Positions 1 through 6,354 are shown, numbered from the stretch's first letter. The stretch: DNA of 11,356 bases from JBBTWV01 sp038062615 (GCA_038062615.1 JBBTWV010000064.1:1-11356); one strand, 5' to 3'. Numbers and translations: made by a program. The notes: generated by a model not told the origin, from the letters alone.

Positions 1-52
1 GGAAGCTAGCTTCCAGAACCTTTAAAATGAGTCCGAACCTCGTTATAGAAGG

Positions 53-145
53 CCAGCCAACTCGGATATTGCGATTTTTCAGCCGAAATTTCCCACGGTT
101 TTCCCAGGCGGCAAGCCACTTTTTGCCGCCTGAGCTGAAAGTTCG
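53..145. repeat. Left arm of a 93-bp perfect inverted repeat
   Basis: The sequence is the exact reverse complement of 1680-1772, with mismatches starting at once on both sides (52 against 1773, 146 against 1679). It encodes the C-terminal segment of the serine recombinase from the end of S455 to L485. Its outer seven bases (53-59, ccagcca) equal the 3' end of tRNA-Gln including CCA, but here they are followed by unrelated sequence instead of a tRNA. Confidence 0.93.
106..131. repeat. Hairpin, 9-bp perfect stem (repeated at 1694-1719)
   Basis: aggcggcaa (106-114) pairs with ttgccgcct (123-131) around an 8-nt loop. The identical hairpin lies in the other repeat arm, inside the recombinase coding sequence. 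There is no clean T-tract after it, so a terminator role is not supported. Confidence 0.75.
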
Positions 146-236
146 TTTGCGCGGAGCGCAAAGTTCAGCACCAATGGTAAAATTATCCTACCATTGAGCT
201 GAACAGTCGATTTTTTGCATTTCGCCAAAGGCGAAA
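146..236. repeat. Cluster of three hairpins upstream of the recombinase
   Basis: Three consecutive hairpins fill the space between the left repeat arm and the recombinase. The first, 146-162, is a perfect 7-bp stem with a GGA triloop. The second, 163-204, pairs gttcagc with gctgaac and caatggta with taccattg around a 9-nt loop, with a small internal bulge. The third, 220-236, is a perfect 7-bp stem with an AAA triloop. A run of six T at 211-216 follows the second, so it could stop transcription entering from the left, though the 6-nt gap is too long for a good intrinsic terminator. The first two are absent from the right-hand copy of the recombinase end, so they look like insertions. Confidence 0.7.
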
Positions 237-316
237 CTTCCAAATTTCCGGAAAGAAAGTGACAATTTTTACCCCACGTAGTACGGTTTATCCAAAAGCG
301 ATAACCACTAAAACAT

Positions 317-1921
317 ATGAAATATTTCCTCTATGTCAGAAAGTCCACAGACGAAGAAGATAGACAAGTGCTTTCAATAGAATCTCAACTGGCTGAATTG
401 CATGAATTTGCCCGAAAAGAAAATCTGGTAATAGCAAAAGAATTTATAGAAAGCAAAACAGCCAAAGCCCCGGGAAGACCTATTTTTAACGAAATGATTT
501 CTTTAATGGAAACAAGCAATGAAAAGGTCGGAATTTTAGCGTGGCATCCTGACAGACTAGCCCGAAACTCGATAGACGGAGGCAAAATCATTTATCTTGT
601 GGATACAGGAAAGATTGAAACGCTAAAATTCCTTACTTTCTGGTTTGACAACACTCCTCAGGGCAAATTCATGCTTAATATCGCTTTTGGGCAAAGTAAA
701 TATTACATTGATAGCCTTTCGGAGAACGTGAAGCGCGGCATACGCCAAAAACTGAGACGCGGAGAGTGGCCGGGTCTTGCACCAACCGGTTACCTGAATG
801 ATTTAAGAACTCACACTATTGTGCAAGACCCTCTGCGATACAAAGGAGTCAAGAAACTCTTTTTGGCGTATGCCATAGGTGAAAAGTCGCTGAAATATTT
901 ACAAACATTGTCACTTTCTTTGGGCTTGGTGAGCCGATATGAAAATAAACCTCTGGCAATCTCAAAGATTCAGAAGTTGTTAAAAAATCCATTCTATTAC
1001 GGAGTTTTTGTCCACAAAGGAGAAATGTACCAAGGTTCTCACGAGCCAATTATTTCAAAGCAACTTTTTGACAAGGTGCAGCGGGTAATGGAGCAAAGAG
1101 GTAAACCACGAAAAACAAAAGAAAAGTTGCCTTTTGTTTTTCGTGGAGTATTCAATTGTGGTGAGTGCGGCCGCTCGATTACAGCCGAAAAGAAAATCAA
1201 AAAGTCGGGCCGCACTTACATTTACTACCGCTGCACCAAAAAGAATGTTATTTGTCATCAAAAATATCTGGAAGAACAAGCACTTGTTGAGCAAATCAAT
1301 GAGCTTTTTCAAAAAGTTGTTTTGAATGATGATTTAAAATACAAATTTCTCCGGGAATGGGAGAATGACCATAAAAAAGCCCAGTCTGAAAAACCTTCCG
1401 CCCAAAATCTAAAATTTGATCTCAAAAGCCTTGAAGAAAAACAAATGCGCTTACTGGACGGATATCTTGAGCAAACAGTATCCGAAGAAGAGTATATAAA
1501 AGCGAAAGAGAAAATCATCAATAGCAAAGTAGAAATCAAAGAAAAGCTCGATTTTGGGCGGAAGGGAAATAATTGGCTCGAACCTTTCAAAGAATGGATT
1601 TTATCGGCTCACCAAGCCGTTCGCTACGCGAACACCGAAAATTTGGAAGAGAAACGAATGTTCCTGCAAAAAATCGGCTCGAACTTTCAGCTCAGGCGGC
1701 AAAAAGTGGCTTGCCGCCTGGGAAAACCGTGGGAAATTTCGGCTGAAAAATCGCAATATCCGAGTTGGCTGGGGAGGAAGGATTCGAACCTTCGCGTGGC
1801 GGCTTCAAAGGCCGCTGCCGTACCACTTGGCTACTCCCCAATATTTACGCTCGACCTCCGCTCAGAGTGGCAAAGCCACATCTTCGCTCCAGTCTCGCCG
1901 ACGGCGTCTCGCCTTCTTTAA
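317..1921 (+). CDS. Large serine recombinase (site-specific integrase)
   Basis: This is a site-specific DNA recombinase that cuts and rejoins DNA through a phosphoserine link. The catalytic domain spans residues 1-145, with the nucleophile S10 in YVRKS and the arginine-bearing motif DRLARN at 79-84. A recombinase domain follows (about 155-265), then a zinc ribbon with C281, C284, C306 and C313, and a probable coiled coil (365-410), the usual order for large serine recombinases. ATG at 317 begins the expected MKYFLYVRKS; no clear Shine-Dalgarno or promoter is visible. Residues 455-485 are encoded by the inverted repeat. From residue 484 the frame runs through the antisense of tRNA-Gln and then spacer, so the last 50 or so residues are probably not original. 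Inversion between the repeat arms would instead give a 500-residue protein ending in WLAFYNEVRTHFKGSGS. It probably mobilises an element that inserts at tRNA-Gln. Confidence 0.92.
   Translation: MKYFLYVRKSTDEEDRQVLSIESQLAELHEFARKENLVIAKEFIESKTAKAPGRPIFNEMISLMETSNEKVGILAWHPDRLARNSIDGGKIIYLVDTGKIETLKFLTFWFDNTPQGKFMLNIAFGQSKYYIDSLSENVKRGIRQKLRRGEWPGLAPTGYLNDLRTHTIVQDPLRYKGVKKLFLAYAIGEKSLKYLQTLSLSLGLVSRYENKPLAISKIQKLLKNPFYYGVFVHKGEMYQGSHEPIISKQLFDKVQRVMEQRGKPRKTKEKLPFVFRGVFNCGECGRSITAEKKIKKSGRTYIYYRCTKKNVICHQKYLEEQALVEQINELFQKVVLNDDLKYKFLREWENDHKKAQSEKPSAQNLKFDLKSLEEKQMRLLDGYLEQTVSEEEYIKAKEKIINSKVEIKEKLDFGRKGNNWLEPFKEWILSAHQAVRYANTENLEEKRMFLQKIGSNFQLRRQKVACRLGKPWEISAEKSQYPSWLGRKDSNLRVAASKAAAVPLGYSPIFTLDLRSEWQSHIFAPVSPTASRLL
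1619..1633. repeat. Triloop hairpin inside the recombinase gene
   Basis: gttcgc-TAC-gcgaac is a perfect 6-bp stem with a 3-nt loop, encoding residues around AVRYAN. It has the same architecture as the hairpins at 146-162, 220-236 and 10011-10029. Confidence 0.6.
1680..1772. repeat. Right arm of a 93-bp perfect inverted repeat
   Basis: This is the partner of 53-145. It lies inside the recombinase frame and its last seven bases, 1766-1772, are the CCA tail, the discriminator and the last three acceptor-stem bases of tRNA-Gln on the minus strand. Identity therefore stops inside the tRNA gene, where an integrase crossover is expected if the tRNA 3' end is the attachment site. Both arms contain a hairpin with a 9-bp stem (1694-1719 here, 106-131 in the other arm). 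Confidence 0.93.
1766..1840 (-). tRNA. tRNA-Gln(TTG)
   Basis: The minus strand folds as a complete cloverleaf. The acceptor stem is tggggag with ctcccca, the D stem gcc/ggc, the anticodon stem gcggc/gccgc, and the loop ctttgaa places anticodon TTG (plus-strand 1806-1808) for glutamine CAA codons. The T arm is gaagg-ttcgaat-ccttc. Discriminator G (1769) and an encoded CCA (1766-1768) follow. The gene is intact although the recombinase frame crosses it on the other strand, as expected when an integrase restores the tRNA 3' end on insertion. A likely promoter lies at 1989-2016, giving a leader of about 140 nt. Confidence 0.95.
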
Positions 1922-1979
1922 CTCGACGTGCCGCCTTAGCGGCAGCCGTGCGCCGTCCCAATAAGTGCGAGAAACGCAC
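1867..1979. repeat. Hairpin-rich spacer between tRNA-Gln and the ferredoxin gene
   Basis: The 202-bp gap between tRNA-Gln and the ferredoxin start holds no convincing gene. It has four short hairpins: 1867-1879 (gtggc, AAA loop), 1896-1906 (cgcc, GAC loop), 1929-1944 (tgccgc, CTTA loop) and 1965-1979 (gtgcg, AGAAA loop). All lie within the predicted leader of the tRNA transcript on the minus strand. Confidence 0.6.
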
Positions 1980-1988
1980 GTCTCATCT

Positions 1989-2016
1989 ATTATACTCATC
2001 GCTTTGACATTTCCAA
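1989..2016 (-). promoter_or_regulatory. Promoter reading toward tRNA-Gln
   Basis: On the minus strand TTGGAA (2016-2011) and a perfect TATAAT (1994-1989) are separated by 16 bp. Transcription would start near 1982 and enter tRNA-Gln at 1840. It overlaps the divergent promoter proposed for the ferredoxin gene. Confidence 0.55.
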
Positions 2017-2030
2017 CTGCTTCCCATAGT
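2004..2030 (+). promoter_or_regulatory. Possible ferredoxin promoter
   Basis: A perfect TTGACA (2004-2009) is followed after 15 bp by CATAGT (2025-2030). The start would fall near 2037, only a few bases before the ATG at 2043. The -10 match is weak and the spacer short. Confidence 0.4.
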
Positions 2031-2042
2031 CTTTTGCGTGTT

Positions 2043-2324
2043 ATGGCTGACAGCGGTCCTATTAAAAATTCGCAGGGTTACCAAATTCAAGTTGATCGGG
2101 ATTTGTGCGTAACGCTTGCGGTGTGCCTTGGAATTGCTCCCAATGTTTTTGAGCTCGATGCGGAAGGCAAAGCGGTAGTGAAAGATCCCAACGGTGCCGA
2201 CCTCCAAACCCTACTAGAAGCCTGCAAAGGATGTCCCGTAAACGCCCTTGTTCTGCATCACCCCAACGAAAAAAGAATCTGGCCGGATCCAGAAGTTGAT
2301 CTCAACGGAAACACCGTATCCTAG
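2043..2324 (+). CDS. Small single-cluster ferredoxin
   Basis: This 93-residue protein is a soluble electron carrier of the short single-cluster ferredoxin type. The typical layout is visible: a beta strand YQIQVDRDLC, then C22 and C28 (CVTLAVC), the IAPNVFEL segment, and the C-terminal CPV motif with C64. In four-Cys relatives a middle cysteine lies between the first two; here it is missing (C-x5-C), as in [3Fe-4S] types, but an extra C61 lies three residues before C64. The cluster may be [3Fe-4S], or [4Fe-4S] with C61 as an unusual fourth ligand. The ATG at 2043 is chosen because the protein family begins close to it; the frame is open back to a GTG at 1965, but that would add about 26 residues from a promoter and hairpin region. 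The gene converges with the SLH-like gene, 10 bp apart. No redox partner gene is nearby. Confidence 0.85.
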   Translation: MADSGPIKNSQGYQIQVDRDLCVTLAVCLGIAPNVFELDAEGKAVVKDPNGADLQTLLEACKGCPVNALVLHHPNEKRIWPDPEVDLNGNTVS

Positions 2325-2334
2325 GCCCTCGCAA

Positions 2335-3396
2335 CTACTTTTGTGGCTTCATCGCACTAAGAGCTGCAACCGCAAACTGCATGGCTTGAGCACGTGAGAG
2401 CGGAAGATCAGCATTACACTTGCCGCCTTTATATACGGTCGCAATTTTATATTTCAATGCAGTTGCCACCACGGCTGCCGAGTCGCTCTTTGCCTTGAGA
2501 TCCTTACAAGCGGCAATATCAGCCGAAACCACCTTGGTCATAATCGGAATATTCGCGGCATTCAAGAGAAGGCGATAGAATTCTGCGCGAGTAATACGGG
2601 CTAACACTTTATCGTCTTCATCGTCACTCATAACCCCGGCATCAACCGCTGTTTTTCTGCAATCTCTATAACGTTGATCGGCCCCACAGGTGCCTTTAAT
2701 AACTCCTCCAACTACAACTCTTAAGGCAAAACTCCAGTTCACAATGGCATTCGGCTTAAATTGTTTGCCGAATGAAAAAGTATCATGATCTTTCATCAAA
2801 TTTGCTATTAAGAGAACGGCAGCCGAACCTTTTTTATCAAGTTTCCCAAGATCGCTAAATTGAAGCGGTCCTTTTTCTGTTTCCGCAACCGGCCTTGTTG
2901 TCGTACCAGTGCTTACCGTTTGTGGTGGCGGTGGTGCAACTACGGATCCAATATTTCCGCTCGATCCACTGGAAGATCCTCCGCCTCCACCCGATGAACC
3001 TTGGTTCGCGCCATCACAACTATTCACAAATTCTGGAGAAGCAGAAGAAGTTGGATGTGAAAGGGTTATAGAATTAGTTGTAGCACCCGGAAACACCTTT
3101 TTACTCTTACCAGGGGTGTCACAAAGTGTTCCGCTTCCAAGACTCACATAAGAAGGACATTGAAGAATAGCCTGCTGCCCAGCAACCGTCGTCATATGGA
3201 ATGTGTCGGTACCGACGGTAAAATCACTCAATGTAGTACCAATAAGCTGGCACGTCTCCGTGGTGCTATTTAAAGTAAATTGAATATCAACTACGGAACT
3301 GAGAGTAACATCAGCAGTTGAAGCCTTCACTACTGCCACAAGAGCCAGTGTGGCAAAAAGTGAGCCGCCAACAATGAGTTTGTGTATTTTTATCAT
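2335..3396 (-). CDS. Secreted SLH-like surface protein
   Basis: This 353-residue protein has a signal peptide (about residues 1-28: basic start, hydrophobic GGSLFATLALVAVV, small residues after). A Ser/Thr-rich N-terminal region follows (30-130), then a Gly/Ser linker (132-151) and a Pro stretch (155-158), then a C-terminal part with degenerate S-layer-homology repeats. The clearest repeat traces are AVDAG...ITRAEFYRLLLNAANI (about 250-283) and ALKYKIA...LPLSRAQAMQFAVAAL (313-346); a weaker one lies near 205-236. SLH domains bind cell-wall polymers, so the likely role is a surface or S-layer-associated protein; the N-terminal region is unrecognised. Eight cysteines outside the signal peptide (49, 80, 92, 127, 237, 246, 297, 327) suggest disulfides. 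A strong promoter puts the transcription start at the ATG itself, so the mRNA is probably leaderless. Confidence 0.8.
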   Translation of the reverse strand: MIKIHKLIVGGSLFATLALVAVVKASTADVTLSSVVDIQFTLNSTTETCQLIGTTLSDFTVGTDTFHMTTVAGQQAILQCPSYVSLGSGTLCDTPGKSKKVFPGATTNSITLSHPTSSASPEFVNSCDGANQGSSGGGGGSSSGSSGNIGSVVAPPPPQTVSTGTTTRPVAETEKGPLQFSDLGKLDKKGSAAVLLIANLMKDHDTFSFGKQFKPNAIVNWSFALRVVVGGVIKGTCGADQRYRDCRKTAVDAGVMSDDEDDKVLARITRAEFYRLLLNAANIPIMTKVVSADIAACKDLKAKSDSAAVVATALKYKIATVYKGGKCNADLPLSRAQAMQFAVAALSAMKPQK

Positions 3397-3402
3397 CCTT
3401 TA

Positions 3403-3431
3403 ATTATATCAAAATACGGGTCTTCTCACAA
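3403..3431 (-). promoter_or_regulatory. Promoter of the SLH-like gene, leaderless geometry
   Basis: The minus strand shows TTGTGA (3431-3426), a 17-bp spacer and an extended -10, TGA-TATAAT (hexamer 3408-3403). Six bases separate the -10 from the ATG at 3396, so transcription should start at or within a base of the A of ATG. The -35 box overlaps the stop-codon end of polX. Confidence 0.7.
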
Positions 3432-5129
3432 GCCCAAAATATTGGATAACTTTTTAAGCGAATACGTATTGATTACTTCATCCTTCAGAACCCAACCACG
3501 ACGCGCCCAGCCTATCCCCAGTGACATCATCCATAAGGCGTTTGCCGAATGAGCATCAGAATCAATAGAGAACAAGCACTTGTGACGTTTTGCTTCGCGA
3601 ATATACTGATCCTGCAAATCCAATCTTTCATAATTGGCATTAATTTCGAGTACGGTTCCCGTTTCTGCGGCCTTTTTAAAAACTTTTTCATATTCTAAAG
3701 AATAAGGTTGACGAAGACCAATACGGCGGCCACTGGGATGTCCAATGATATGAACCGAAGGATGCTCCATCGCCTTGAGAATGCGCTCCGTATTATCCTG
3801 ATTTAAACGACGGTGCACCGAAGCCACTACGACATCAAACATTTTGAGAACCTCATCTGGGTAATCTATTTCACCGCGAGCTAAAATATCTACCTCGGTA
3901 CCAAACAGAATGCGGATGGGCAGCTTAGCATTGAGTTCATCAATTTCGCGTTTTTTCTTTTTGAGGCGATCGAGTGAAAGACCATTGGCAATATGCAAAC
4001 TGGGAGAATGGTCTGTCATCGCAATGTATTCGTACCCTCTTTTATGAGCTTCTTGCGCCATTTGAAGAACAGAATGATTCCCATCGGACCAAGTACTGTG
4101 GGCATGGAGGTCGCCGCGAATATCACTAAGTCCAATGAGTTTGGGCAACTCATGGCGATACGCAGCCTCAATTTCTCCGGTATCAAGGCGCATCTCCGGG
4201 GGAATATACTGCATCCCTAAGGCTGCATAACACTCTTCCTCCGTTTTGCTGGCAACTAATTTTTCGCCCTTAAAAAATCCATACTCCGAAAGTTTAAACC
4301 CGCGATTTTTGGCAAACGTCCTCAAATGAACATTGTGGAGTTTAGAACCGGTAAAATATTGTAAGGCACTTCCAAATAAATCGGGCTGGAGTACGCGAAG
4401 ATCAACTTGGAGCCCATCATGCAGCAATATCGTAGCCTTGGTGGGGCCTCGTGAAAGAATTTTAGAAATATACGGCTGCTTGCAAAAATAAGCGATAATC
4501 CTCTCTTGATGCTTGCCGGTGGCCAAAATATCAATATCGCCGACGGTTTCTTCAAAACGACGAAACGATCCAGCTGAAGCCACTGCCATAACGTCCTTAC
4601 ATTTACGAAGGCTTTCAATAATTTGCTGTACGGTTAAATAAACATCACCCAAGAGACGGCGTCCTTTGCTAGAGGATTTTATGGCAATTCCTTCCAACAT
4701 TTTTTGTGAGCTTTTTTCACCAAAACCCGGCAACTGGGCCACTTTCCCCGCTGCTATAGCTTTTTCTAAATCAGGAATACTTTTAATACCGAGTTCTGCG
4801 TAAAGTGCTTTTACTTTTTTGGGCCCCAGAGACGGCACCTTCATAAGTTCGAAAAACCCCTTGGGAATGCTCTTTTTGAGCAGTTCATATTCTTTTATTT
4901 TTCCATGAGCAACATATTCCTCAATCTTTTTGGCAATCCCCTCGCCCACTCCCGGGATATCGCGTAAACGCTTTTGCTTAGCCAAAATCTCAATATTTTC
5001 AGATACATCTTTGATACTCAGCGAAACGTTCTGGTATGCTCGTATCCGGTACCTCTCTGTGGGATTCCCCAAAAATTCAAGAATTTCGGCCATGTTTTGA
5101 AAAATTTCCGCCAACTCCTGATTTATCAT
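3426..5129 (-). CDS. polX: DNA polymerase/3'-5' exonuclease PolX (Pol beta-like plus PHP)
   Basis: This 567-residue family-X repair polymerase matches the usual bacterial PolX length. Order: helix-hairpin-helix motifs (IPGVGEGIAKKI about 58-69, VPSLGPKKV 98-106, LPGFGEKSS 133-141), then a Pol beta nucleotidyltransferase core with GSFRR at 187 and catalytic aspartates D198, D200 (GDIDIL) and D243 (QVDLR), then a PHP phosphoesterase. PHP metal ligands are present: DLHAHS (340-345), TDH (372-374), E412, H439, GHP (463-465) and SDAH (524-527). The known family role is gap filling with 3'-5' exonuclease activity in base-excision repair. The start is the ATG at 5129: the frame extends up to 5357, but that would overlap the start of the divergent synthase gene and add about 76 residues antisense to it. 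A -10 box six bases upstream suggests a leaderless mRNA. Confidence 0.95.
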   Translation of the reverse strand: MINQELAEIFQNMAEILEFLGNPTERYRIRAYQNVSLSIKDVSENIEILAKQKRLRDIPGVGEGIAKKIEEYVAHGKIKEYELLKKSIPKGFFELMKVPSLGPKKVKALYAELGIKSIPDLEKAIAAGKVAQLPGFGEKSSQKMLEGIAIKSSSKGRRLLGDVYLTVQQIIESLRKCKDVMAVASAGSFRRFEETVGDIDILATGKHQERIIAYFCKQPYISKILSRGPTKATILLHDGLQVDLRVLQPDLFGSALQYFTGSKLHNVHLRTFAKNRGFKLSEYGFFKGEKLVASKTEEECYAALGMQYIPPEMRLDTGEIEAAYRHELPKLIGLSDIRGDLHAHSTWSDGNHSVLQMAQEAHKRGYEYIAMTDHSPSLHIANGLSLDRLKKKKREIDELNAKLPIRILFGTEVDILARGEIDYPDEVLKMFDVVVASVHRRLNQDNTERILKAMEHPSVHIIGHPSGRRIGLRQPYSLEYEKVFKKAAETGTVLEINANYERLDLQDQYIREAKRHKCLFSIDSDAHSANALWMMSLGIGWARRGWVLKDEVINTYSLKKLSNILGL

Positions 5130-5135
5130 AGGTAC

Positions 5136-5141
5136 ATTATA
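5136..5141 (-). promoter_or_regulatory. -10 box of polX, shared with the divergent gene
   Basis: On the minus strand TATAAT occupies 5141-5136, six bases before the ATG at 5129, the same spacing as in front of the SLH-like gene. No good -35 is visible at 16-18 bp. It overlaps the plus-strand -10 box at 5138-5143. Confidence 0.55.
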
Positions 5142-5143
5142 CT
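5138..5143 (+). promoter_or_regulatory. -10 box of the pseudouridine synthase gene
   Basis: TATACT lies seven bases before the ATG at 5151. It shares four bases with the minus-strand polX -10 box, so both divergent genes would use one A/T-rich core in a 21-bp gap. No -35 box is evident. Confidence 0.45.
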
Positions 5144-5150
5144 CAAGATT

Positions 5151-5843
5151 ATGCTCATCCGTCTTCAAAAATATCTGGCCGACCACGGCGTCGCCTCTCG
5201 CAGGAAATGCGAAGAATTTATTCAAAAAGGATTCGTGAAGGTAAACGGCAAAGTGGTTACCGAGATGGGCATAAAAATTGATCCTGAAGTTGATGTCATC
5301 GAAACCGGTAGCGCCATCAAGCTGGTAAAGGCGCAGTTTGTGTACTACGCGTTTCATAAACCCGCCGGTTATGTCTGCTCCGTAACCGGCCCGGAAAAGC
5401 CAAAAATTATGGAGCTTTTAACCGATATCAAAGAGCGGATTTTTCCTATTGGAAGGCTGGATAAGCTGAGTGCTGGCCTTTTGCTGCTCACCAACGACGG
5501 TAGGTTCGCCTATAAAATGTCCCATCCAAAATTTGAAAAAGAGAAAGAATATGTGGTAAAGGTTCGTGAAAAAGTCACCGAAATTGCTTTGCAAAAAATG
5601 ATGGAGCCGATTTTTATTCATGGCAAAAAAACGGAACCGGCCAAAGCGGAAGTCATAGCGCCACACATGTTCCGTATGCTTCTTAAGGAAGGACGCAATC
5701 GGCAGATACGCCGCTTGTGTGAAAAACAGGATCTCCATATTGAAAAACTAAAGAGGATTCGCATCGGGCAAATCCTCTTGGGAGATCTTGAATCAGGTAA
5801 ATACCGAAAACTTTCGGCACAAGAGATAGCTACGGCTTCTTAA
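5151..5843 (+). CDS. rluB: rRNA pseudouridine synthase, RsuA/RluB family
   Basis: The enzyme isomerises specific uridines in rRNA to pseudouridine. The 230 residues show an N-terminal S4 RNA-binding domain (about 1-60: RLQKYLADHGVASRRKCEEF, then VKVNGKVV) and the synthase domain with catalytic D104 in GRLDKLSAGLLLLTND, the HKPAG motif near 69 and GRNRQIRRLCE at 181-191. These mark the RsuA/RluB/RluE/RluF subgroup. Target specificity (23S or 16S) cannot be read from sequence, so the symbol is tentative. The ATG at 5151 is preferred over upstream starts because MLIRLQKYLA is the standard N-terminus and longer forms overlap polX. The 3' end overlaps the convergent gene by 14 bp. A hairpin with 8-bp arms (5364-5371 and 5383-5390) lies inside the coding sequence. 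Confidence 0.92.
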   Translation: MLIRLQKYLADHGVASRRKCEEFIQKGFVKVNGKVVTEMGIKIDPEVDVIETGSAIKLVKAQFVYYAFHKPAGYVCSVTGPEKPKIMELLTDIKERIFPIGRLDKLSAGLLLLTNDGRFAYKMSHPKFEKEKEYVVKVREKVTEIALQKMMEPIFIHGKKTEPAKAEVIAPHMFRMLLKEGRNRQIRRLCEKQDLHIEKLKRIRIGQILLGDLESGKYRKLSAQEIATAS

Positions 5844-6354
5844 CAGGGGCAGGAGCGGCAGCTGGAACCGGTGCCGGTGCCACATTGGCGGCAGGTGCCA
5901 AAGGAAGAGGTGAAGGTTGTACCACCGGAGGCTGTGGGTTTGCACGCTGAGCTTTTTCTTGCATAATTCCCTTCACAATGCGGGAATCGGGCCTAAGATT
6001 CTGCCAGAATAAAATCGTATCCTTTGATAGATACATCACGTCTTCTGGGCCAAACATCTCATTACCCAGTTTGATAAGAACGAATTTTTGATCAGCCGGT
6101 GCCTGCCCTTGAGTATTTTGCGACTGGACATAATAAATATCAGAAAGAGTGGGATGCCTTGTCCCAATGTTTTGGAGATGCCCGAAATATTGAAGATTAT
6201 TCGAGAGAAAGACCACTTGATACGTATTTGGGTCAACACGTGGCATATTGCGAAGTCTCCATGCAGATACACCAATAAATATAAGGAGGGCCACAAGAAC
6301 CACCACGATGACACCCATAACGATTTTTTCCGGCCGTTTTTGAGAAATATCCAT
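5830..6354 (-). CDS. Membrane-anchored protein of unknown function
   Basis: This 174-residue protein has a short basic N-terminus, one hydrophobic segment (about 12-31), a compact domain (40-130) and a Pro/Ala-rich tail (139-174) ending in lysines. The domain carries YQVVFLSNNLQYFGHL, TLSDIYYVQSQ and LIKLGNEMFGPEDVMYL...ILFWQNL...SRIVKGI. I recall similar proteins as conserved unknowns of candidate-phyla bacteria, but could not search. The layout suggests an anchored protein with its domain outside the membrane and a flexible tail. It lies 40 bp downstream of lepA on the same strand and may be co-transcribed, or use the TATATT box at 6367-6372. Its stop overlaps the end of the pseudouridine synthase gene. 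Confidence 0.8.
   Translation of the reverse strand: MDISQKRPEKIVMGVIVVVLVALLIFIGVSAWRLRNMPRVDPNTYQVVFLSNNLQYFGHLQNIGTRHPTLSDIYYVQSQNTQGQAPADQKFVLIKLGNEMFGPEDVMYLSKDTILFWQNLRPDSRIVKGIMQEKAQRANPQPPVVQPSPLPLAPAANVAPAPVPAAAPAPVKKP

Larger units (their letters stand above)
6..253 (-). pseudogene. Inverted, decayed 3' end of a serine recombinase gene
   Basis: Read on the minus strand, this stretch resembles the last part of the recombinase gene at 317-1921. Positions 145 down to 53 are identical to 1680-1772. Further in, blocks at 237-246 and 208-219 match 1640-1649 and 1665-1676 at nearly the same spacing. The frame is open only from 164 to the TAG stop at 8-6; TGA and TAA stops lie upstream of that. 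The open part ends in WLAFYNEVRTHFKGSGS, which I think resembles a natural C-terminus for this family (from memory, not searched). Relative to the right-hand copy about 59 extra bases are present, made of two hairpins (146-162 and 163-204). No 5' part of this gene is present, so it cannot be functional as it stands. It could be a remnant of a second element, half of an invertible locus, or an assembly artefact. Confidence 0.6.

Noticed and set aside
163..216. Intrinsic terminator: hairpin 163-204 plus T run 211-216
   Set aside because: Six bases separate stem and T run and the stem has a bulge; it fits better as part of the palindrome cluster.
1554..1964. 136-residue plus-strand frame overlapping the recombinase end and the tRNA
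   Set aside because: It is a shifted frame of the recombinase and antisense tRNA; the GRIRTF and GFEPSR-like stretches are typical translations of tRNA antisense, not a protein family.
1965..2042. GTG at 1965 as the ferredoxin start
   Set aside because: It would add about 26 residues encoded by a hairpin and two promoter motifs; the family begins close to the ATG at 2043.
2909..3151. 80-residue plus-strand frame opposite the Gly/Ser/Pro linker
   Set aside because: Low-complexity antisense of a real secreted protein with no promoter or family resemblance.
4974..5150. Upstream start for the pseudouridine synthase at 4974
   Set aside because: The added residues are antisense to polX; MLIRLQKYLA at 5151 is the normal S4-domain start.
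5130..5357. Upstream start for PolX at 5357
   Set aside because: The extra 76 residues are antisense to the start of the pseudouridine synthase and resemble no PolX N-terminus.
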